A DNA stretch of 64,000 nucleotides from Homoserinibacter sp. GY 40078 (GCF_008017545.1 NZ_VRTZ01000001.1:895741-959740), one strand, 5' to 3'. Positions 8,058-18,708 are shown, counted from the stretch's first letter. Numbers and translations: made by a program. Notes: generated by a model from the sequence alone, not told the origin.

Positions 8058-10172
8058 GTGGCACAAGACGTGCTCACCGACCTCACCAAGGTCCGCAACA
8101 TCGGCATCATGGCGCACATCGATGCCGGCAAGACGACGACGACCGAGCGCATCCTCTTCTACACGGGCGTGAACCACAAGATCGGCGAGACGCACGACGG
8201 CGCCTCGACGACCGACTGGATGGAGCAGGAGAAGGAGCGCGGCATCACCATCACCTCCGCCGCGGTGACCTGCTTCTGGAACAAGAACCAGATCAACATC
8301 ATCGACACCCCCGGTCACGTGGACTTCACCGTCGAGGTCGAGCGCTCGCTGCGCATCCTCGACGGCGCGGTCGCCGTGTTCGACGGCAAGGAGGGCGTCG
8401 AGCCCCAGTCCGAGACCGTGTGGCGTCAGGCCGACAAGTACAACGTGCCCCGCATCTGCTTCGTCAACAAGATGGACAAGCTGGGCGCCGACTTCTACTT
8501 CACGGTCGACACGATCATCAACCGCCTCGGTGCCAAGCCCCTCGTGCTGCAGCTCCCGATCGGGTCCGAGTCCGAGTTCGTCGGCGTCGTCGACCTGCTC
8601 GAGATGCGGGCGCTGGTGTGGCCGGGCGACGCCAAGGGCGACGTGACCATGGGCGCCAAGTACGAGATCCAGGAGATCCCGGCCGACCTCCAGGCGAAGG
8701 CCGAGGAGTACCGCGCCGTCCTGCTCGAGACCGTCGCCGAGACCTCCGAGGAGCTGCTCGAGAAGTACCTCGGCGGCGAGGAGCTGACGGTCGCCGAGAT
8801 CAAGGCGGCGATCCGTCAGCTGACCATCGCCGGCGAGCTCTACCCGGTCCTCTGCGGCTCGGCCTTCAAGAACCGCGGCGTGCAGCCGATGCTCGACGCG
8901 GTCATCGACTTCCTCCCGAGCCCGCTCGACGTGCCGCCGGTGCAGGGTCACGACGTCAAGGACGCCGAGGTCGTGCTGGAGCGTCACGCCGATGCGACGG
9001 AGCCGTTCTCGGCGCTCGTGTCGAAGATCGCCGTGCACCCCTTCTTCGGTCGTCTCACCTACATCCGCGTCTACTCGGGTGCGCTCGAGTCGGGCGCCCA
9101 GGTGATCAACTCCACCAAGGGCAAGAAGGAGCGCATCGGGAAGATCTTCCAGATGCACGCCAACAAGGAGATCCCCGTCCCCTCGGTGACCGCGGGCCAC
9201 ATCTACGCGGTCATCGGCCTCAAGGACACCACCACCGGTGACACCCTGAGCGACCCGGGCAACCAGATCATCCTCGAGTCGATGACCTTCCCCGAGCCGG
9301 TCATCGAGGTGGCGATCGAGCCCAAGACCAAGGCCGACCAGGAGAAGCTGGGCACCGCGATCCAGAAGCTCGCCGAAGAGGATCCGACGTTCCGCACCGA
9401 GCAGAACGTCGAGACCGGCCAGACGGTCATCAAGGGCATGGGCGAGCTGCACCTCGACATCCTCGTGGACCGCATGAAGCGCGAGTTCAACGTCGAGGCC
9501 AACGTCGGCAAGCCGCAGGTGGCGTACCGCGAGACCATCCGCAAGACGGTCGAGAAGTACGACTACACCCACAAGAAGCAGACCGGTGGCTCTGGCCAGT
9601 TCGCGAAGGTCCAGATCACCCTCGAGCCCCTGGAAGTGACCCCCGAGGTCTCGTACGAGTTCGTGAACGCCGTCACCGGTGGTCGCGTGCCGCGCGAGTA
9701 CATCCCCTCGGTGGACCACGGCATCCAGGACGCGATGCAGGTCGGCGTGCTCGCCGGCTTCCCGACGGTGGGCGTCAAGGCGACGCTCGTCGACGGTGCC
9801 TCGCACGACGTCGACTCCTCGGAGATGGCGTTCAAGATCGCCGGGTCGATGGCCTATAAGGAGGCCGCGCGCAAGGCGAGCCCTGTTCTGCTCGAGCCGC
9901 TCATGGCGGTCGAGGTGCGTACGCCCGAGGAGTACATGGGCGACGTCATCGGCGACCTCAACTCGCGGCGCGGTCAGATCCAGGCGATGGAGGATGCGAC
10001 CGGCGTCAAGGTCGTTCGTGCCCTCGTGCCGCTGTCCGAGATGTTCGGCTACGTCGGAGACCTCCGCTCGAAGACCTCGGGTCGTGCGGTCTACTCGATG
10101 TCGTTCGACAGCTACGCGGAGGTCCCGAAGGCAGTTGCCGAGGAGATCGTCCAGAAGAGCAAGGGCGACTAG
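8058..10172 (+). CDS. fusA: Elongation factor G
   Basis: A 704-residue translational GTPase that drives translocation and, with RRF, ribosome recycling. G motifs are visible: [13 protein letters not shown] (P-loop), DTPGHVDF (G3) and NKMDKLG (G4). The EF-G specific domains follow, including [16 protein letters not shown] and the C-terminal [17 protein letters not shown]. It starts with GTG at 8058 preceded by AAGGAAG. Length is standard and there is no sign of a second paralogue in the window. Confidence 0.98.
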   Translation: MAQDVLTDLTKVRNIGIMAHIDAGKTTTTERILFYTGVNHKIGETHDGASTTDWMEQEKERGITITSAAVTCFWNKNQINIIDTPGHVDFTVEVERSLRILDGAVAVFDGKEGVEPQSETVWRQADKYNVPRICFVNKMDKLGADFYFTVDTIINRLGAKPLVLQLPIGSESEFVGVVDLLEMRALVWPGDAKGDVTMGAKYEIQEIPADLQAKAEEYRAVLLETVAETSEELLEKYLGGEELTVAEIKAAIRQLTIAGELYPVLCGSAFKNRGVQPMLDAVIDFLPSPLDVPPVQGHDVKDAEVVLERHADATEPFSALVSKIAVHPFFGRLTYIRVYSGALESGAQVINSTKGKKERIGKIFQMHANKEIPVPSVTAGHIYAVIGLKDTTTGDTLSDPGNQIILESMTFPEPVIEVAIEPKTKADQEKLGTAIQKLAEEDPTFRTEQNVETGQTVIKGMGELHLDILVDRMKREFNVEANVGKPQVAYRETIRKTVEKYDYTHKKQTGGSGQFAKVQITLEPLEVTPEVSYEFVNAVTGGRVPREYIPSVDHGIQDAMQVGVLAGFPTVGVKATLVDGASHDVDSSEMAFKIAGSMAYKEAARKASPVLLEPLMAVEVRTPEEYMGDVIGDLNSRRGQIQAMEDATGVKVVRALVPLSEMFGYVGDLRSKTSGRAVYSMSFDSYAEVPKAVAEEIVQKSKGD

Positions 10173-10246
10173 CTCGTCCACCGGGCTCGCAGCGCCGAAG
10201 GCGCGATTCGAGACCAACCACTAAAGTAAATCGAAACCCCGCATCC

Positions 10247-10270
10247 GCGTCCGGAACGCCATCCGGACGC
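10247..10270. other. Intercistronic hairpin between fusA and tuf
   Basis: GCGTCCGGA (10247-10255) and TCCGGACGC (10262-10270) form a perfect 9-base-pair stem with a six-base loop. It is followed by TTGC, not by a T-run, and lies 29 bases before the tuf start. It may stabilise the tuf message or set the fusA:tuf ratio. Confidence 0.5.
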
Positions 10271-10299
10271 TTGCAACCGAGTCCTGAGGAGGACACCAA

Positions 10300-11493
10300 G
10301 TGGCTAAGGCCAAGTTCGAGCGGACCAAGCCGCACGTCAACATCGGAACGATCGGTCACGTCGACCACGGCAAGACCACGCTCACCGCGGCGATCTCGAA
10401 GGTGCTCGCCGACAAGTACCCGTCGTCGGTCAACGTCATGCGTGACTTCGCCTCGATCGACTCGGCTCCGGAGGAGCGCCAGCGCGGCATCACGATCAAC
10501 ATCTCGCACGTCGAGTACGAGACCCCGAAGCGCCACTACGCGCACGTCGACGCCCCCGGTCACGCCGACTACATCAAGAACATGATCACCGGTGCGGCCC
10601 AGATGGACGGCGCGATCCTCGTGGTCGCGGCGACCGACGGCCCGATGGCCCAGACCCGTGAGCACGTGCTGCTCGCGAAGCAGGTCGGTGTGCCCTACCT
10701 GCTCGTGGCCCTCAACAAGTCGGACATGGTCGACGACGAGGAGATCCTGGAGCTCGTCGAGCTCGAGGTGCGCGAGCTTCTCTCCTCGCAGGACTTCGAC
10801 GGCGACAACGCGCCGGTCGTCCGCGTCTCGGGCCTCAAGGCTCTCGAGGGCGACGAGAAGTGGGTCCAGTCGGTCCTCGACCTCATGGAGGCCGTCGACG
10901 AGAACATCCCCGACCCGGTGCGCGACAAGGACAAGCCGTTCCTCATGCCCATCGAGGACGTTTTCACGATCACCGGTCGTGGAACCGTCGTCACGGGCCG
11001 TGCGGAGCGCGGCACCCTCGCCATCAACTCCGAGGTCGAGATCGTCGGCATCCGCCCGACGCAGAAGACCACCGTCACGGGTATCGAGATGTTCCACAAG
11101 CAGCTCGACGAGGCCTGGGCCGGCGAGAACTGTGGTCTGCTCCTCCGCGGCACCAAGCGCGAGGACGTCGAGCGCGGCCAGGTCGTCGTGAAGCCGGGTT
11201 CGGTCACCCCTCACACCAACTTCGAGGGCACCGCGTACATCCTCTCCAAGGACGAGGGTGGGCGTCACAACCCGTTCTACGCGAACTACCGTCCGCAGTT
11301 CTACTTCCGCACCACCGACGTCACCGGCGTCATCTCGCTGCCCGAGGGCACCGAGATGGTCATGCCCGGCGACACCACCGACATGACGGTCGAGCTGATT
11401 CAGCCCATCGCCATGGAGGAGGGCCTCGGCTTCGCCATCCGTGAGGGTGGCCGCACCGTGGGCGCCGGCAAGGTGACCAAGATCATCAAGTAA
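10300..11493 (+). CDS. tuf: Elongation factor Tu
   Basis: A 397-residue GTPase that carries aminoacyl-tRNA to the ribosome. Signature motifs are [14 protein letters not shown] (P-loop), [20 protein letters not shown] and NKSDMVDD (an Asn-Lys-x-Asp box with Ser in the x position). The GTG start at 10300 is preceded by GAGGAGGAC. It is the last gene of the str operon and is closed by a strong terminator. Single copy here. Confidence 0.98.
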   Translation: MAKAKFERTKPHVNIGTIGHVDHGKTTLTAAISKVLADKYPSSVNVMRDFASIDSAPEERQRGITINISHVEYETPKRHYAHVDAPGHADYIKNMITGAAQMDGAILVVAATDGPMAQTREHVLLAKQVGVPYLLVALNKSDMVDDEEILELVELEVRELLSSQDFDGDNAPVVRVSGLKALEGDEKWVQSVLDLMEAVDENIPDPVRDKDKPFLMPIEDVFTITGRGTVVTGRAERGTLAINSEVEIVGIRPTQKTTVTGIEMFHKQLDEAWAGENCGLLLRGTKREDVERGQVVVKPGSVTPHTNFEGTAYILSKDEGGRHNPFYANYRPQFYFRTTDVTGVISLPEGTEMVMPGDTTDMTVELIQPIAMEEGLGFAIREGGRTVGAGKVTKIIK

Positions 11494-11510
11494 TCACCTG
11501 CTGATCGCGA

Positions 11511-11541
11511 GGGGCCGGATCCGAGAGGATCCGGCCCCTTT
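11511..11541 (+). terminator. Terminator of the str operon
   Basis: A perfect 12-base-pair stem (11511-11522 with 11527-11538) closed by a GAGA loop is followed by TTT. It lies 17 bases after the tuf stop. Confidence 0.9.
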
Positions 11542-11638
11542 CGCATGCCGGGAACCCCTGGAAGGGGGTATAGGTGTGAGGGCGGCTCGCAATGTAGTGT
11601 CAGCCCACCACCACATCGCTGCTTCCCAAGGAACCTCT

Positions 11639-14600
11639 GTGCCCGCATCGCTTCGCACCCAGGTCGCCGCTGCCCTCATCGCATTCGCGGTGGCGGTGGG
11701 TGGCGTCTTCACATCCGCCCCTGCCTACGCGGCTGATTCGCCGACGACGGAGCCCACCTCTGAAGCGACGAGCGATCCGGGCGCCGAGCCGACGGCTGAC
11801 CCAAGCTCCGAGCCGACCGCCGAGCCGACAGCGGAGCCGACAGCCGAGCCCACCTTCGAAGCCACTGAGGCCCCGACGGCCGAGCCAGCACCCTCCGACA
11901 CCGCGGAGCCGTCGCCCGAGCCGGAGTCCACGGAATCCACGGAATCCGAGACGATCGTCTACACCGGGCGGGTGCAGCGGATCGCCGACGACAGCCTCGA
12001 CGAGGTCGAGGATCAGACGGCGAAGCTCTTCACGGTCACGGGACTCGGTCAGCTTCGCGTCGACCTGTCGCGCGTCGATCTGGGACGCGACCTGTTCTCG
12101 AGCCTCACCCTCTCGTTCCGGGTTCCCGCCGGCGTCGACCTCGACCAGGACTCGGACGCCGTGTTCGCGGACATCGCCGAGGCCTCGCTTGCGAAGCCCG
12201 TCGTCGCGCTCGAACGGGTCGCGCTGGCGACCCGCCGCTCGACGAGCTCTCTCGTCAACCAGACGCCCGCGACCGCCGCGACGCACAAGATCTTCGCCGT
12301 GCTCGTGACCCCGAGCAACGTCTCGGGAAGCTCGGCAGCCTCCAACCAGACGGCCGCGAAGGTGCAGACCGCGGTCACCGCCGCCGACGCCTACTGGGAC
12401 GATCAGTCGGAGGGTTCGGTGCGCTTCGAGCTCGCCGGCACGACCGCCTGGTACAAGGGCAGCTACAGCTGCGCCACCGACTCCGGCTCGACCTCACTCT
12501 GGACGCAGGCCGCGCAGGTCGCGGCGACCCAGCTCGGCTACCAGGCCGACAAGAACACGCACCTCGCGCTGTTCTTCCCCTCGAACTCGTCGTGCGACGG
12601 CGCGATCGGGCTCGGCACCGTCGGCTACACCGTCAACGAGGGCGGAGCGGTCTGGGTCATCGGGACCGACGCTCCGCTCGAGCGTGCGACGCTCCAGCAC
12701 GAGCTCGGACACAACCTGAGCCTCGGCCACGCCACCTGGCTCGACTGCTCGAGCCCCACCCCGAACCCCGGCTTCTACGGCACGACCGGCTGCACCGTGA
12801 AGCCCTACGGCGACGCCGTCGACACCATGGGCTACGGGTTCACCGGCATCGAAGGCGGTGCCCTCTCGAGCCCGAGCGCCATCCGCTCGGGCATCTGGCC
12901 GGAGTCGGCTTACGAGGCGGCCTCATCCGGCACATGGACATACACGCTGAAACCGGTCGACTCGCACAGCGGACTGCGCGCTGTCATCATCGAGGACACG
13001 AACGGCGTCAACTACTTCGTCGAGTTCCGCAACTTCGCGGGCGAAGACTCGGCGCGAGCAGCCCTCGGCTGCGCAACCGACTACTGCGTCTCGTCGCAGC
13101 CGGAGGTTCGAGTGCTGCGCCTGCAGCAGCAGGTGTTCGGCGACTACGTCTTCAAGGGTTTTCCCGGAGACGACGCGTACCTCATCGGACGAACCGTTGG
13201 TGGAGCCGATCGGATCGGCTACCGCCAGGGCGAGACGTTCGCGCTCGGATCGATTTCGATGACCGTTACGTCGATCGGAGCGAGCACGGCGACGATCTCG
13301 GTGACGAAGCCGTCGACCACAGTGAAGACCAGCTCCGTGACCATCGTCAACGTCGACCAGGTCGACGACGAATGGCGAGTCGGTCAGCGGTTGACGGCAT
13401 TCCTGAAGGCTGACTGGCGGGCATCCTCGTACACCTTCGAGTGGACGCGTTGGTCGGGTGACGGCTCCTCGTCCATCATCTCCGGTGCCACCGGGTCCAC
13501 CTATGCCCTCACCTCGGCCGATCGCGGCAAGTACATCTCCGTCGAGGTGACCGGATGGGACGGGAGCTCGGGCACCGCTGTTGATGGCATCTACGGTCCG
13601 ATCGGGTACGGACAGGTAGCGGCTGGGCCGGTGACGATAGACGCATCCACCTATCCATTCCGCGCGGTCACGTCGGGATGGACCTCGGGAACGACCTTTG
13701 CGTACCAGTGGCTCCGCAACGGGGCGAGCATCTCGGGCGCGACGAAGTCGAGCTACACCCCGACGAGCGCCGACCGGGGCAAGCTCCTCTCGGTCCGCGT
13801 CACCGGGACCAAGAGCGGATACCTGAAAGCCACCGCGACCTCGGACGCCGCCGATTACACGATGAACGCCGACGGGACGTTCTCCGTGAGCGGCACCCTC
13901 AAGGCGGGCAACACGCTGAGCGTCAGCGGTCTCAGCTACACGGGTCCCGACGATCAGCCGGTCACGCCGACGGTGAGCTACCAGTGGTACCGATCCGGCA
14001 CGGCGATCAGCGGCGCGACCGCGTCGACCTACACTCTTGTCGGCGCAGACGCCGGGGCGACGGTGTCGGTCACGGCGACCGCCGCCGCACCGGGCCTCAT
14101 GCGCCACGTGATCTCCACGGAGGCCGCCGGAACGGTCGCGAAGGGCACCATCCAGGGCACCCTTGCCGACCCGGTCATCACGACCTCCGGCACGACGACC
14201 TTCACCCTCACGGCAGGCTTCCCCGACGGGGCGATCACCGAGCCGAGCGTCTCGAAGACCTACCAGTGGTACCGGGCGGGCACCGCGATCTCCGGCGCCA
14301 CCGCATCGACCTACAAGCTCACCTCCTCCGACGCGGGCAAGGCGATGTCGGTCCGCGTGACGGTGAAGAAGACGGGATACGACACCGTCGTTCGCACATC
14401 AGCGGCACGCACGTACACGATCTCCGCCTCCGGGTCGGCGGTCATCGGTGGAGTCCTCAAGGTCGGGCGCACCCTCGAGGTCGCGCATCCGTCGTACTCC
14501 ATCGACGGCGACCCGGTGAGCCCCACGCTCAGCTACCAGTGGTACCGATCGGGCGCGGCCATCTCCGGTGCGACCGGCGCGAGCTACACGCTCGTGTCGT

Positions 14601-17600
14601 CCGACCGGGGCAAGACGATCACCGCGCGCGTCACGGCGGCGGTCTCCGGATATCAGTCGCGTGTGCACACGTCCGCTGCGACCACGGCGATCGGCTACGG
14701 CACGATTGCGGGCAGTGGTGCCGCCCCGACGGTCACCCAGTCGGGCACGACATTGACGGCCGCGCTCGCCGCGGGATCCATCACCGAATCCGGAACGACC
14801 ACGAAGTACCAGTGGTACCGTTCCGGCACCGCCATCACGGGTGCCACGGCGGCGAGCTATGTGCTGTCGGCATCCGACGCGGCGAAGACCGTCCAGGTGC
14901 GCGTGACCGTCTCGAAGTCGGGATACACGAGCCGCACGCTGTCGAGCGCCGCGGTCGACTACTCGCTCCGCGCGTCCGGCAAGCCGACGATCTCGGGCAC
15001 ACCGGTGGTCGGCACGACGCTCACGGCTACCCCGCCGGCGTTCACGCATCTCGGCGAGCCGGTGAGCCCGGATCCCGACACGGACCTGACGGCGCGCTGG
15101 TACCGCGGCAGCACGGCCATCTCGGGTGCCACCGGGTACAGCTACACCCTGACCTCCGCGGACCGCGGGCAGAAGATCACCGTGAAGGTCACGCCCACCA
15201 CCGCCTACGCGGCGAGCGTCGGCGGCGTTCCCACCACGGCGACGAGCTCCGCGACCGGGACGGTCGTCGGACACGCGTTCACGGTCACGGGTGACCCGAT
15301 CGTCACGCAGTCGGGGACCAAGCTCACCGTCTCGGCCCTCAACATCAGCCCCACCTCGGGCTCGACGATCACGTACCAGTGGTACCGCGGAAGCACGGCG
15401 ATCTCGAAGGCGACCGGGAAGACCTACACCCTGACGTCCTCCGACGCCGCCTCGACGGTACGGGTGCGGGTGACGGTGAAGCGCACCGACTACCTCACGT
15501 CAGTGCGGTACTCGGAGGCGACCGCCTACGGGGTGACGCGCGGCTCGGACCTCACGATCTCCGGCAGTGACGGCGGCACGCTGCGGGTGGGTCACACCCT
15601 GACAGCAGGATTCACGCCGGGGGAGACGAACGGCACGCCCAACACCGTGACCTACCAGTGGTTGCGCTCCGGCACGGTCGTGGGAACGGGCACCACCTAC
15701 ACGCTCACCTCGGCCGACCGTACGAAGACGATCACGCTCCGCGTCACCGAGAAGTCATCCGGGTACCTGTCGCGCACCACGAGCACGACGAGCACGACCA
15801 TCCAGTCGGGGGTCATCGGCGGCACGCGTGACGTGCCCGAGGTCACGCAGACGGGGCTCGTCCTCGCGGCGGCGCTCCCGGCCGGATCGATCACGGACAC
15901 CGTCTCGACTACCTGGCAGTGGTACCGGGGGTCCACAGCGATCTCGAAGGCGACGACCTCGAGCTACAAGCTCACCTCATCCGATGCGGCCTCGACCGTG
16001 TGGGTGAGGGCGACCGTGAAGAAGTCCGGCTACTCGACCGTCACGCTCTCGTCCACGCCCGTCGGATACGGCATCCGGGCCACCCCCTCGACGCCGCTGA
16101 TCGAGGGCGTCGTTGCGGTGGGGAACACCGTTTCGGTCGGTGATCGGGGCTACTCCCTCAACGGCGTCGACATCGGCGACGACCCCGAGCTGACGCTGGC
16201 CTACCAGTGGTACCGCTCAGGCGTCGCGATCTCGGGCGCCACCGGGGCCGACTACGACTTCGTGAGCGCCGACCTCGGCAAGACCCTCAAGGTGAAGGTC
16301 ACGGCGACCTACCCCGACGCGCTTGCTCTCGCTTCCACGAGTGCGTCCACGAGCGCCATCGGCGGCTCGGCGTTCACGGGCGTCGAAGGCGTCACCGTCA
16401 CGAAGTCGGCCCTCGTGTTGCAGGCGGTCGTCGGCGGCACGACGGATGGCGGCAAGGTCGCGTACCAGTGGTACCGCGGCTCGTCGGCGATCACCGGAGC
16501 CACGAAGTCGTCGTACACCCTCACGAGCTCGGACGTCGCGAAGACCATCAAGGTGCGCGTCACGATCAGCAAGTCCGGCTACACGACCCTCGTGATCGTC
16601 ACGGCTGCCGAGAACTACACCGTCTCGGGCGCGACCCCGACCCTGTCGGGCACGGCCGCGGTCGGCCAGACCCTCACGGCATCCGTCGTCGGAGGGTTCA
16701 CGCTGCAGGCATCGCCCCTCACGCCCGACTCGGTGAGCTACCGCTGGTATCGCTCGGGCACGGCGATCTCGGGTGCGACTGCCTTCTCCTACACGCTCAC
16801 CGCATCCGACCTCTCCGCAACGATCACCGTGAAGGTGACCGCGAAGGAGGCGGGCGCACTCTCGTACGCCAAGACGTCGGCGAAGACCGCGACGGTCGTC
16901 AAGGGCACCTTCACCGGCACGCTCGCGGGCCCGCAGATCGTTCCCAGTGGCTACGGCAAGGTGACCGCGGAGCTCACCGCGGGCAGCATCCTCGAGCCGA
17001 GTGCCACCCAGAAGTACCAGTGGTATCGCGGCTCGAAGGCCATCACCGGTGCCACCAGCCGCAGCTACACGCTCACCTCGTCGGATGCGTCGACGACCAT
17101 CAAGGTTCGGGTGACCGTCTCGAAGTCCGGATACTCGTCGGTCAGCCTGACCTCCGCCTCGCGCTACAACGTCACGGTGCCGGTCGGCTCGCTGACCGCT
17201 GAAGGCGAGCTCGCGGTCGGGGGAACCCTCACGGTGGTCGAGCGGACCTACACCTCGAAGACCGGCTCGACCATCGACCCCGACCTGTCGTGGCAGTGGT
17301 ATCGGAACGGGGTCGCGATCACCGGGGCGACCGCCGACAGCTACACGTTGGTGGCGGCCGACTTCGGCACGATCATCTCGGTGCGCGAGCGCATCCAGTT
17401 CCTCGGATACCGCACACTCGACCAGACCTGGAAGGCGGCCGAGCCCGCAGCGCTCGGCACGATCGCGGGCTCGTACGACGTGCCCGTGCTCGAAGCCGAC
17501 GACGGCAGCTGGGTGGCTGCGCTTCCGTTCGGAAGCATCACCGAGTCGGGTGTCGCGTACGGGTGGATGTGGTTCCGTGACGGCGTGGTCGTCGCGGGCG

Positions 17601-17725
17601 CGGTGTTCGACACGTACACCCCCACCTCCGCGGACAGTGGGGCGAGCTTCCGCGTGCGCGTCACGGTGACGAAGCGTGGATACACGCCCGTGGTCCTGGA
17701 CAGCGAGGAGCTCGTCGCCCCCTGA
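11639..17725 (+). CDS. Secreted metzincin-like metalloprotease with 16 QWYR Ig-like repeats
   Basis: A 2028-residue exported protein. GTG 11639 is preceded by AAGGAA (11628-11633) and gives a clean signal peptide ending APAYA-AD; an in-frame GTG at 11576 would bury that signal. Residues about 32-95 are a Pro/Thr/Glu/Ser linker with PTAEPTAEPT repeats. The catalytic domain carries HELGHNLSLGH (354-364), the HExxHxxxxxH zinc motif, and a Met-turn DTMG (395-398), as in gametolysin (M11)-like metzincins. From about residue 570 to the end there are 16 copies of a YQWYRxGxAISGAT...Y.L.SxD unit. No LPxTG signal or C-terminal membrane segment is present, so retention at the wall, if any, must be through the repeats. 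Its 3' end overlaps the convergent sortase gene by 65 bases. Confidence 0.85.
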   Translation: MPASLRTQVAAALIAFAVAVGGVFTSAPAYAADSPTTEPTSEATSDPGAEPTADPSSEPTAEPTAEPTAEPTFEATEAPTAEPAPSDTAEPSPEPESTESTESETIVYTGRVQRIADDSLDEVEDQTAKLFTVTGLGQLRVDLSRVDLGRDLFSSLTLSFRVPAGVDLDQDSDAVFADIAEASLAKPVVALERVALATRRSTSSLVNQTPATAATHKIFAVLVTPSNVSGSSAASNQTAAKVQTAVTAADAYWDDQSEGSVRFELAGTTAWYKGSYSCATDSGSTSLWTQAAQVAATQLGYQADKNTHLALFFPSNSSCDGAIGLGTVGYTVNEGGAVWVIGTDAPLERATLQHELGHNLSLGHATWLDCSSPTPNPGFYGTTGCTVKPYGDAVDTMGYGFTGIEGGALSSPSAIRSGIWPESAYEAASSGTWTYTLKPVDSHSGLRAVIIEDTNGVNYFVEFRNFAGEDSARAALGCATDYCVSSQPEVRVLRLQQQVFGDYVFKGFPGDDAYLIGRTVGGADRIGYRQGETFALGSISMTVTSIGASTATISVTKPSTTVKTSSVTIVNVDQVDDEWRVGQRLTAFLKADWRASSYTFEWTRWSGDGSSSIISGATGSTYALTSADRGKYISVEVTGWDGSSGTAVDGIYGPIGYGQVAAGPVTIDASTYPFRAVTSGWTSGTTFAYQWLRNGASISGATKSSYTPTSADRGKLLSVRVTGTKSGYLKATATSDAADYTMNADGTFSVSGTLKAGNTLSVSGLSYTGPDDQPVTPTVSYQWYRSGTAISGATASTYTLVGADAGATVSVTATAAAPGLMRHVISTEAAGTVAKGTIQGTLADPVITTSGTTTFTLTAGFPDGAITEPSVSKTYQWYRAGTAISGATASTYKLTSSDAGKAMSVRVTVKKTGYDTVVRTSAARTYTISASGSAVIGGVLKVGRTLEVAHPSYSIDGDPVSPTLSYQWYRSGAAISGATGASYTLVSSDRGKTITARVTAAVSGYQSRVHTSAATTAIGYGTIAGSGAAPTVTQSGTTLTAALAAGSITESGTTTKYQWYRSGTAITGATAASYVLSASDAAKTVQVRVTVSKSGYTSRTLSSAAVDYSLRASGKPTISGTPVVGTTLTATPPAFTHLGEPVSPDPDTDLTARWYRGSTAISGATGYSYTLTSADRGQKITVKVTPTTAYAASVGGVPTTATSSATGTVVGHAFTVTGDPIVTQSGTKLTVSALNISPTSGSTITYQWYRGSTAISKATGKTYTLTSSDAASTVRVRVTVKRTDYLTSVRYSEATAYGVTRGSDLTISGSDGGTLRVGHTLTAGFTPGETNGTPNTVTYQWLRSGTVVGTGTTYTLTSADRTKTITLRVTEKSSGYLSRTTSTTSTTIQSGVIGGTRDVPEVTQTGLVLAAALPAGSITDTVSTTWQWYRGSTAISKATTSSYKLTSSDAASTVWVRATVKKSGYSTVTLSSTPVGYGIRATPSTPLIEGVVAVGNTVSVGDRGYSLNGVDIGDDPELTLAYQWYRSGVAISGATGADYDFVSADLGKTLKVKVTATYPDALALASTSASTSAIGGSAFTGVEGVTVTKSALVLQAVVGGTTDGGKVAYQWYRGSSAITGATKSSYTLTSSDVAKTIKVRVTISKSGYTTLVIVTAAENYTVSGATPTLSGTAAVGQTLTASVVGGFTLQASPLTPDSVSYRWYRSGTAISGATAFSYTLTASDLSATITVKVTAKEAGALSYAKTSAKTATVVKGTFTGTLAGPQIVPSGYGKVTAELTAGSILEPSATQKYQWYRGSKAITGATSRSYTLTSSDASTTIKVRVTVSKSGYSSVSLTSASRYNVTVPVGSLTAEGELAVGGTLTVVERTYTSKTGSTIDPDLSWQWYRNGVAITGATADSYTLVAADFGTIISVRERIQFLGYRTLDQTWKAAEPAALGTIAGSYDVPVLEADDGSWVAALPFGSITESGVAYGWMWFRDGVVVAGAVFDTYTPTSADSGASFRVRVTVTKRGYTPVVLDSEELVAP
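13354..17722 (+). repeat. 16 tandem QWYR-type protein repeats inside the metalloprotease gene
   Basis: Sixteen units of roughly 90 residues each contain a core such as YQWYRSGTAISGATASTY, followed by LTSSDAGKTI and a V.VRVTVKKSGY strand. Two linker types alternate: after one unit comes a G.I.G....P.VTQSGT...A.L..GSITE stretch, after the next a xxY.I.ASG...I.G...VG.TL stretch. The real period is therefore a pair of about 180-190 residues. Units 1, 9 and 16 are the most divergent (FEWTRW, YQWLRSGTVVG, WMWFRDG). Confidence 0.85.
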
Positions 17726-18701
17726 CGCGCCGAGCCGCCACTGCGCGCGTCCCGGCGCCTCGCGCGCTGACGGTTCGCGCCCGGTGCCGCGCTGCCCGGA
17801 GGCTCGCCCTGGTGCGTGGCCACGCCACCCACAGGGCGGCTCCTACGGCTGCGAGGAGGGGCACGATCCACCATGGCACTCCGGGATCCGTGCCGAGTTC
17901 CACCTCCGCGCTCGTGGGAAGGTCCTCGCCGCCACCGGCGCGCTCGGCCCGCACGATGATCCGGTGCGAGTTCACGCCGATCGGTGTGCAGGTCACGAGA
18001 GTCAGAACGTCTTTCCCCATGACCCGCCGCAAAGAGCTGCCGTCGTTCGGCTCGACGACGCTGATCGATGTGACGAGGTAGGTCAGCGTGTCGCCCATGA
18101 CGTCGATCTCCACGATCGCGCCTTCGGCGATGTCGTGGAGCCCGGTGAACAGGGGTGCGCTCGGAAGACCGGAGTGCCCGGCGAGAACGCTGTTCGTGTC
18201 GATTCCGCCGACCGGCAACGATGAGCCGTAGAGGTGCCCCACTCCCTGCTCGAGAGTGTCCGAGTCGGTTCCGTGATAAATCGGCAGATCGACGTCGATC
18301 GAGGGGATGCGGATCCGAGCCATCGGCCCGTTCGGGTCGAGGTCGAGCTCGCGCAGATACTGGTTCCACTGCGCACCGCTCTCGCCCGCCGTCCCATCCG
18401 CGTTCAGCAGGTAGGGGTCGCGAAGTGGCCCGTCAGGGAGCGTGCTGTTGTACTCCCGGGCAGAGTCGAGCTGCTCGGTCAGCCGGGAGGGTGCGCTCCC
18501 GGAGATGTCATCGACGTATCCGGAGATGACCGAGGCGTGGATGCGGTCCGAGATCCACGCCGCGACGGTGGGGTAGAGCAGCAGCGCAGATCCGGTGAGC
18601 AGGACCAACGCGGCGACAAGACTCGCGGGGGTGGAGCGTGGGCGAACGGCGCTCCGGCGCTCGCGCCGGGGAAAGGGCGCGAGCACCGGAGCGGCGGTCA
18701 T
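17661..18701 (-). CDS. srtC: Class C (pilus-polymerising) sortase
   Basis: A membrane transpeptidase of 346 residues that joins pilin subunits through an LPxTG Thr to a pilin-motif Lys. The N-terminal anchor spans about residues 26-48. A class C lid motif DPY is at 95-97. Catalytic residues are H176 (LAGHSG), C238 (TLVTCTP) and R247 (NSHRI). A second membrane helix lies at about 277-294, followed by an Arg-rich tail. It lies seven bases after the backbone pilin gene on the same strand. The last 20 or so residues are encoded opposite the end of the metalloprotease gene, so that part of the tail is constrained by both genes and is probably not functional. Confidence 0.93.
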   Translation of the reverse strand: MTAAPVLAPFPRRERRSAVRPRSTPASLVAALVLLTGSALLLYPTVAAWISDRIHASVISGYVDDISGSAPSRLTEQLDSAREYNSTLPDGPLRDPYLLNADGTAGESGAQWNQYLRELDLDPNGPMARIRIPSIDVDLPIYHGTDSDTLEQGVGHLYGSSLPVGGIDTNSVLAGHSGLPSAPLFTGLHDIAEGAIVEIDVMGDTLTYLVTSISVVEPNDGSSLRRVMGKDVLTLVTCTPIGVNSHRIIVRAERAGGGEDLPTSAEVELGTDPGVPWWIVPLLAAVGAALWVAWPRTRASLRAARHRARTVSARGAGTRAVAARRVRGRRAPRCPGPRACIHASSP

Positions 18702-18708
18702 GGGGAGG

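Noticed and set aside
8001-10217. Very long open frame antisense to fusA (over 700 codons)
   Set aside because: It mirrors fusA codons, is rich in Arg/Leu/Asp/His typical of reverse frames in high-GC genes, has no recognisable domain and no ribosome site.
11544-11580. Possible ECF-sigma promoter (GGAAC...TATAGG) before the protease gene
   Set aside because: Spacing and -10 do not clearly fit any one sigma class; kept out for lack of support.
11763-11900. Short tandem DNA repeat or CRISPR-like array
   Set aside because: It is the PTAEPT codon repeat of the protease linker; no spacers or constant repeat length.
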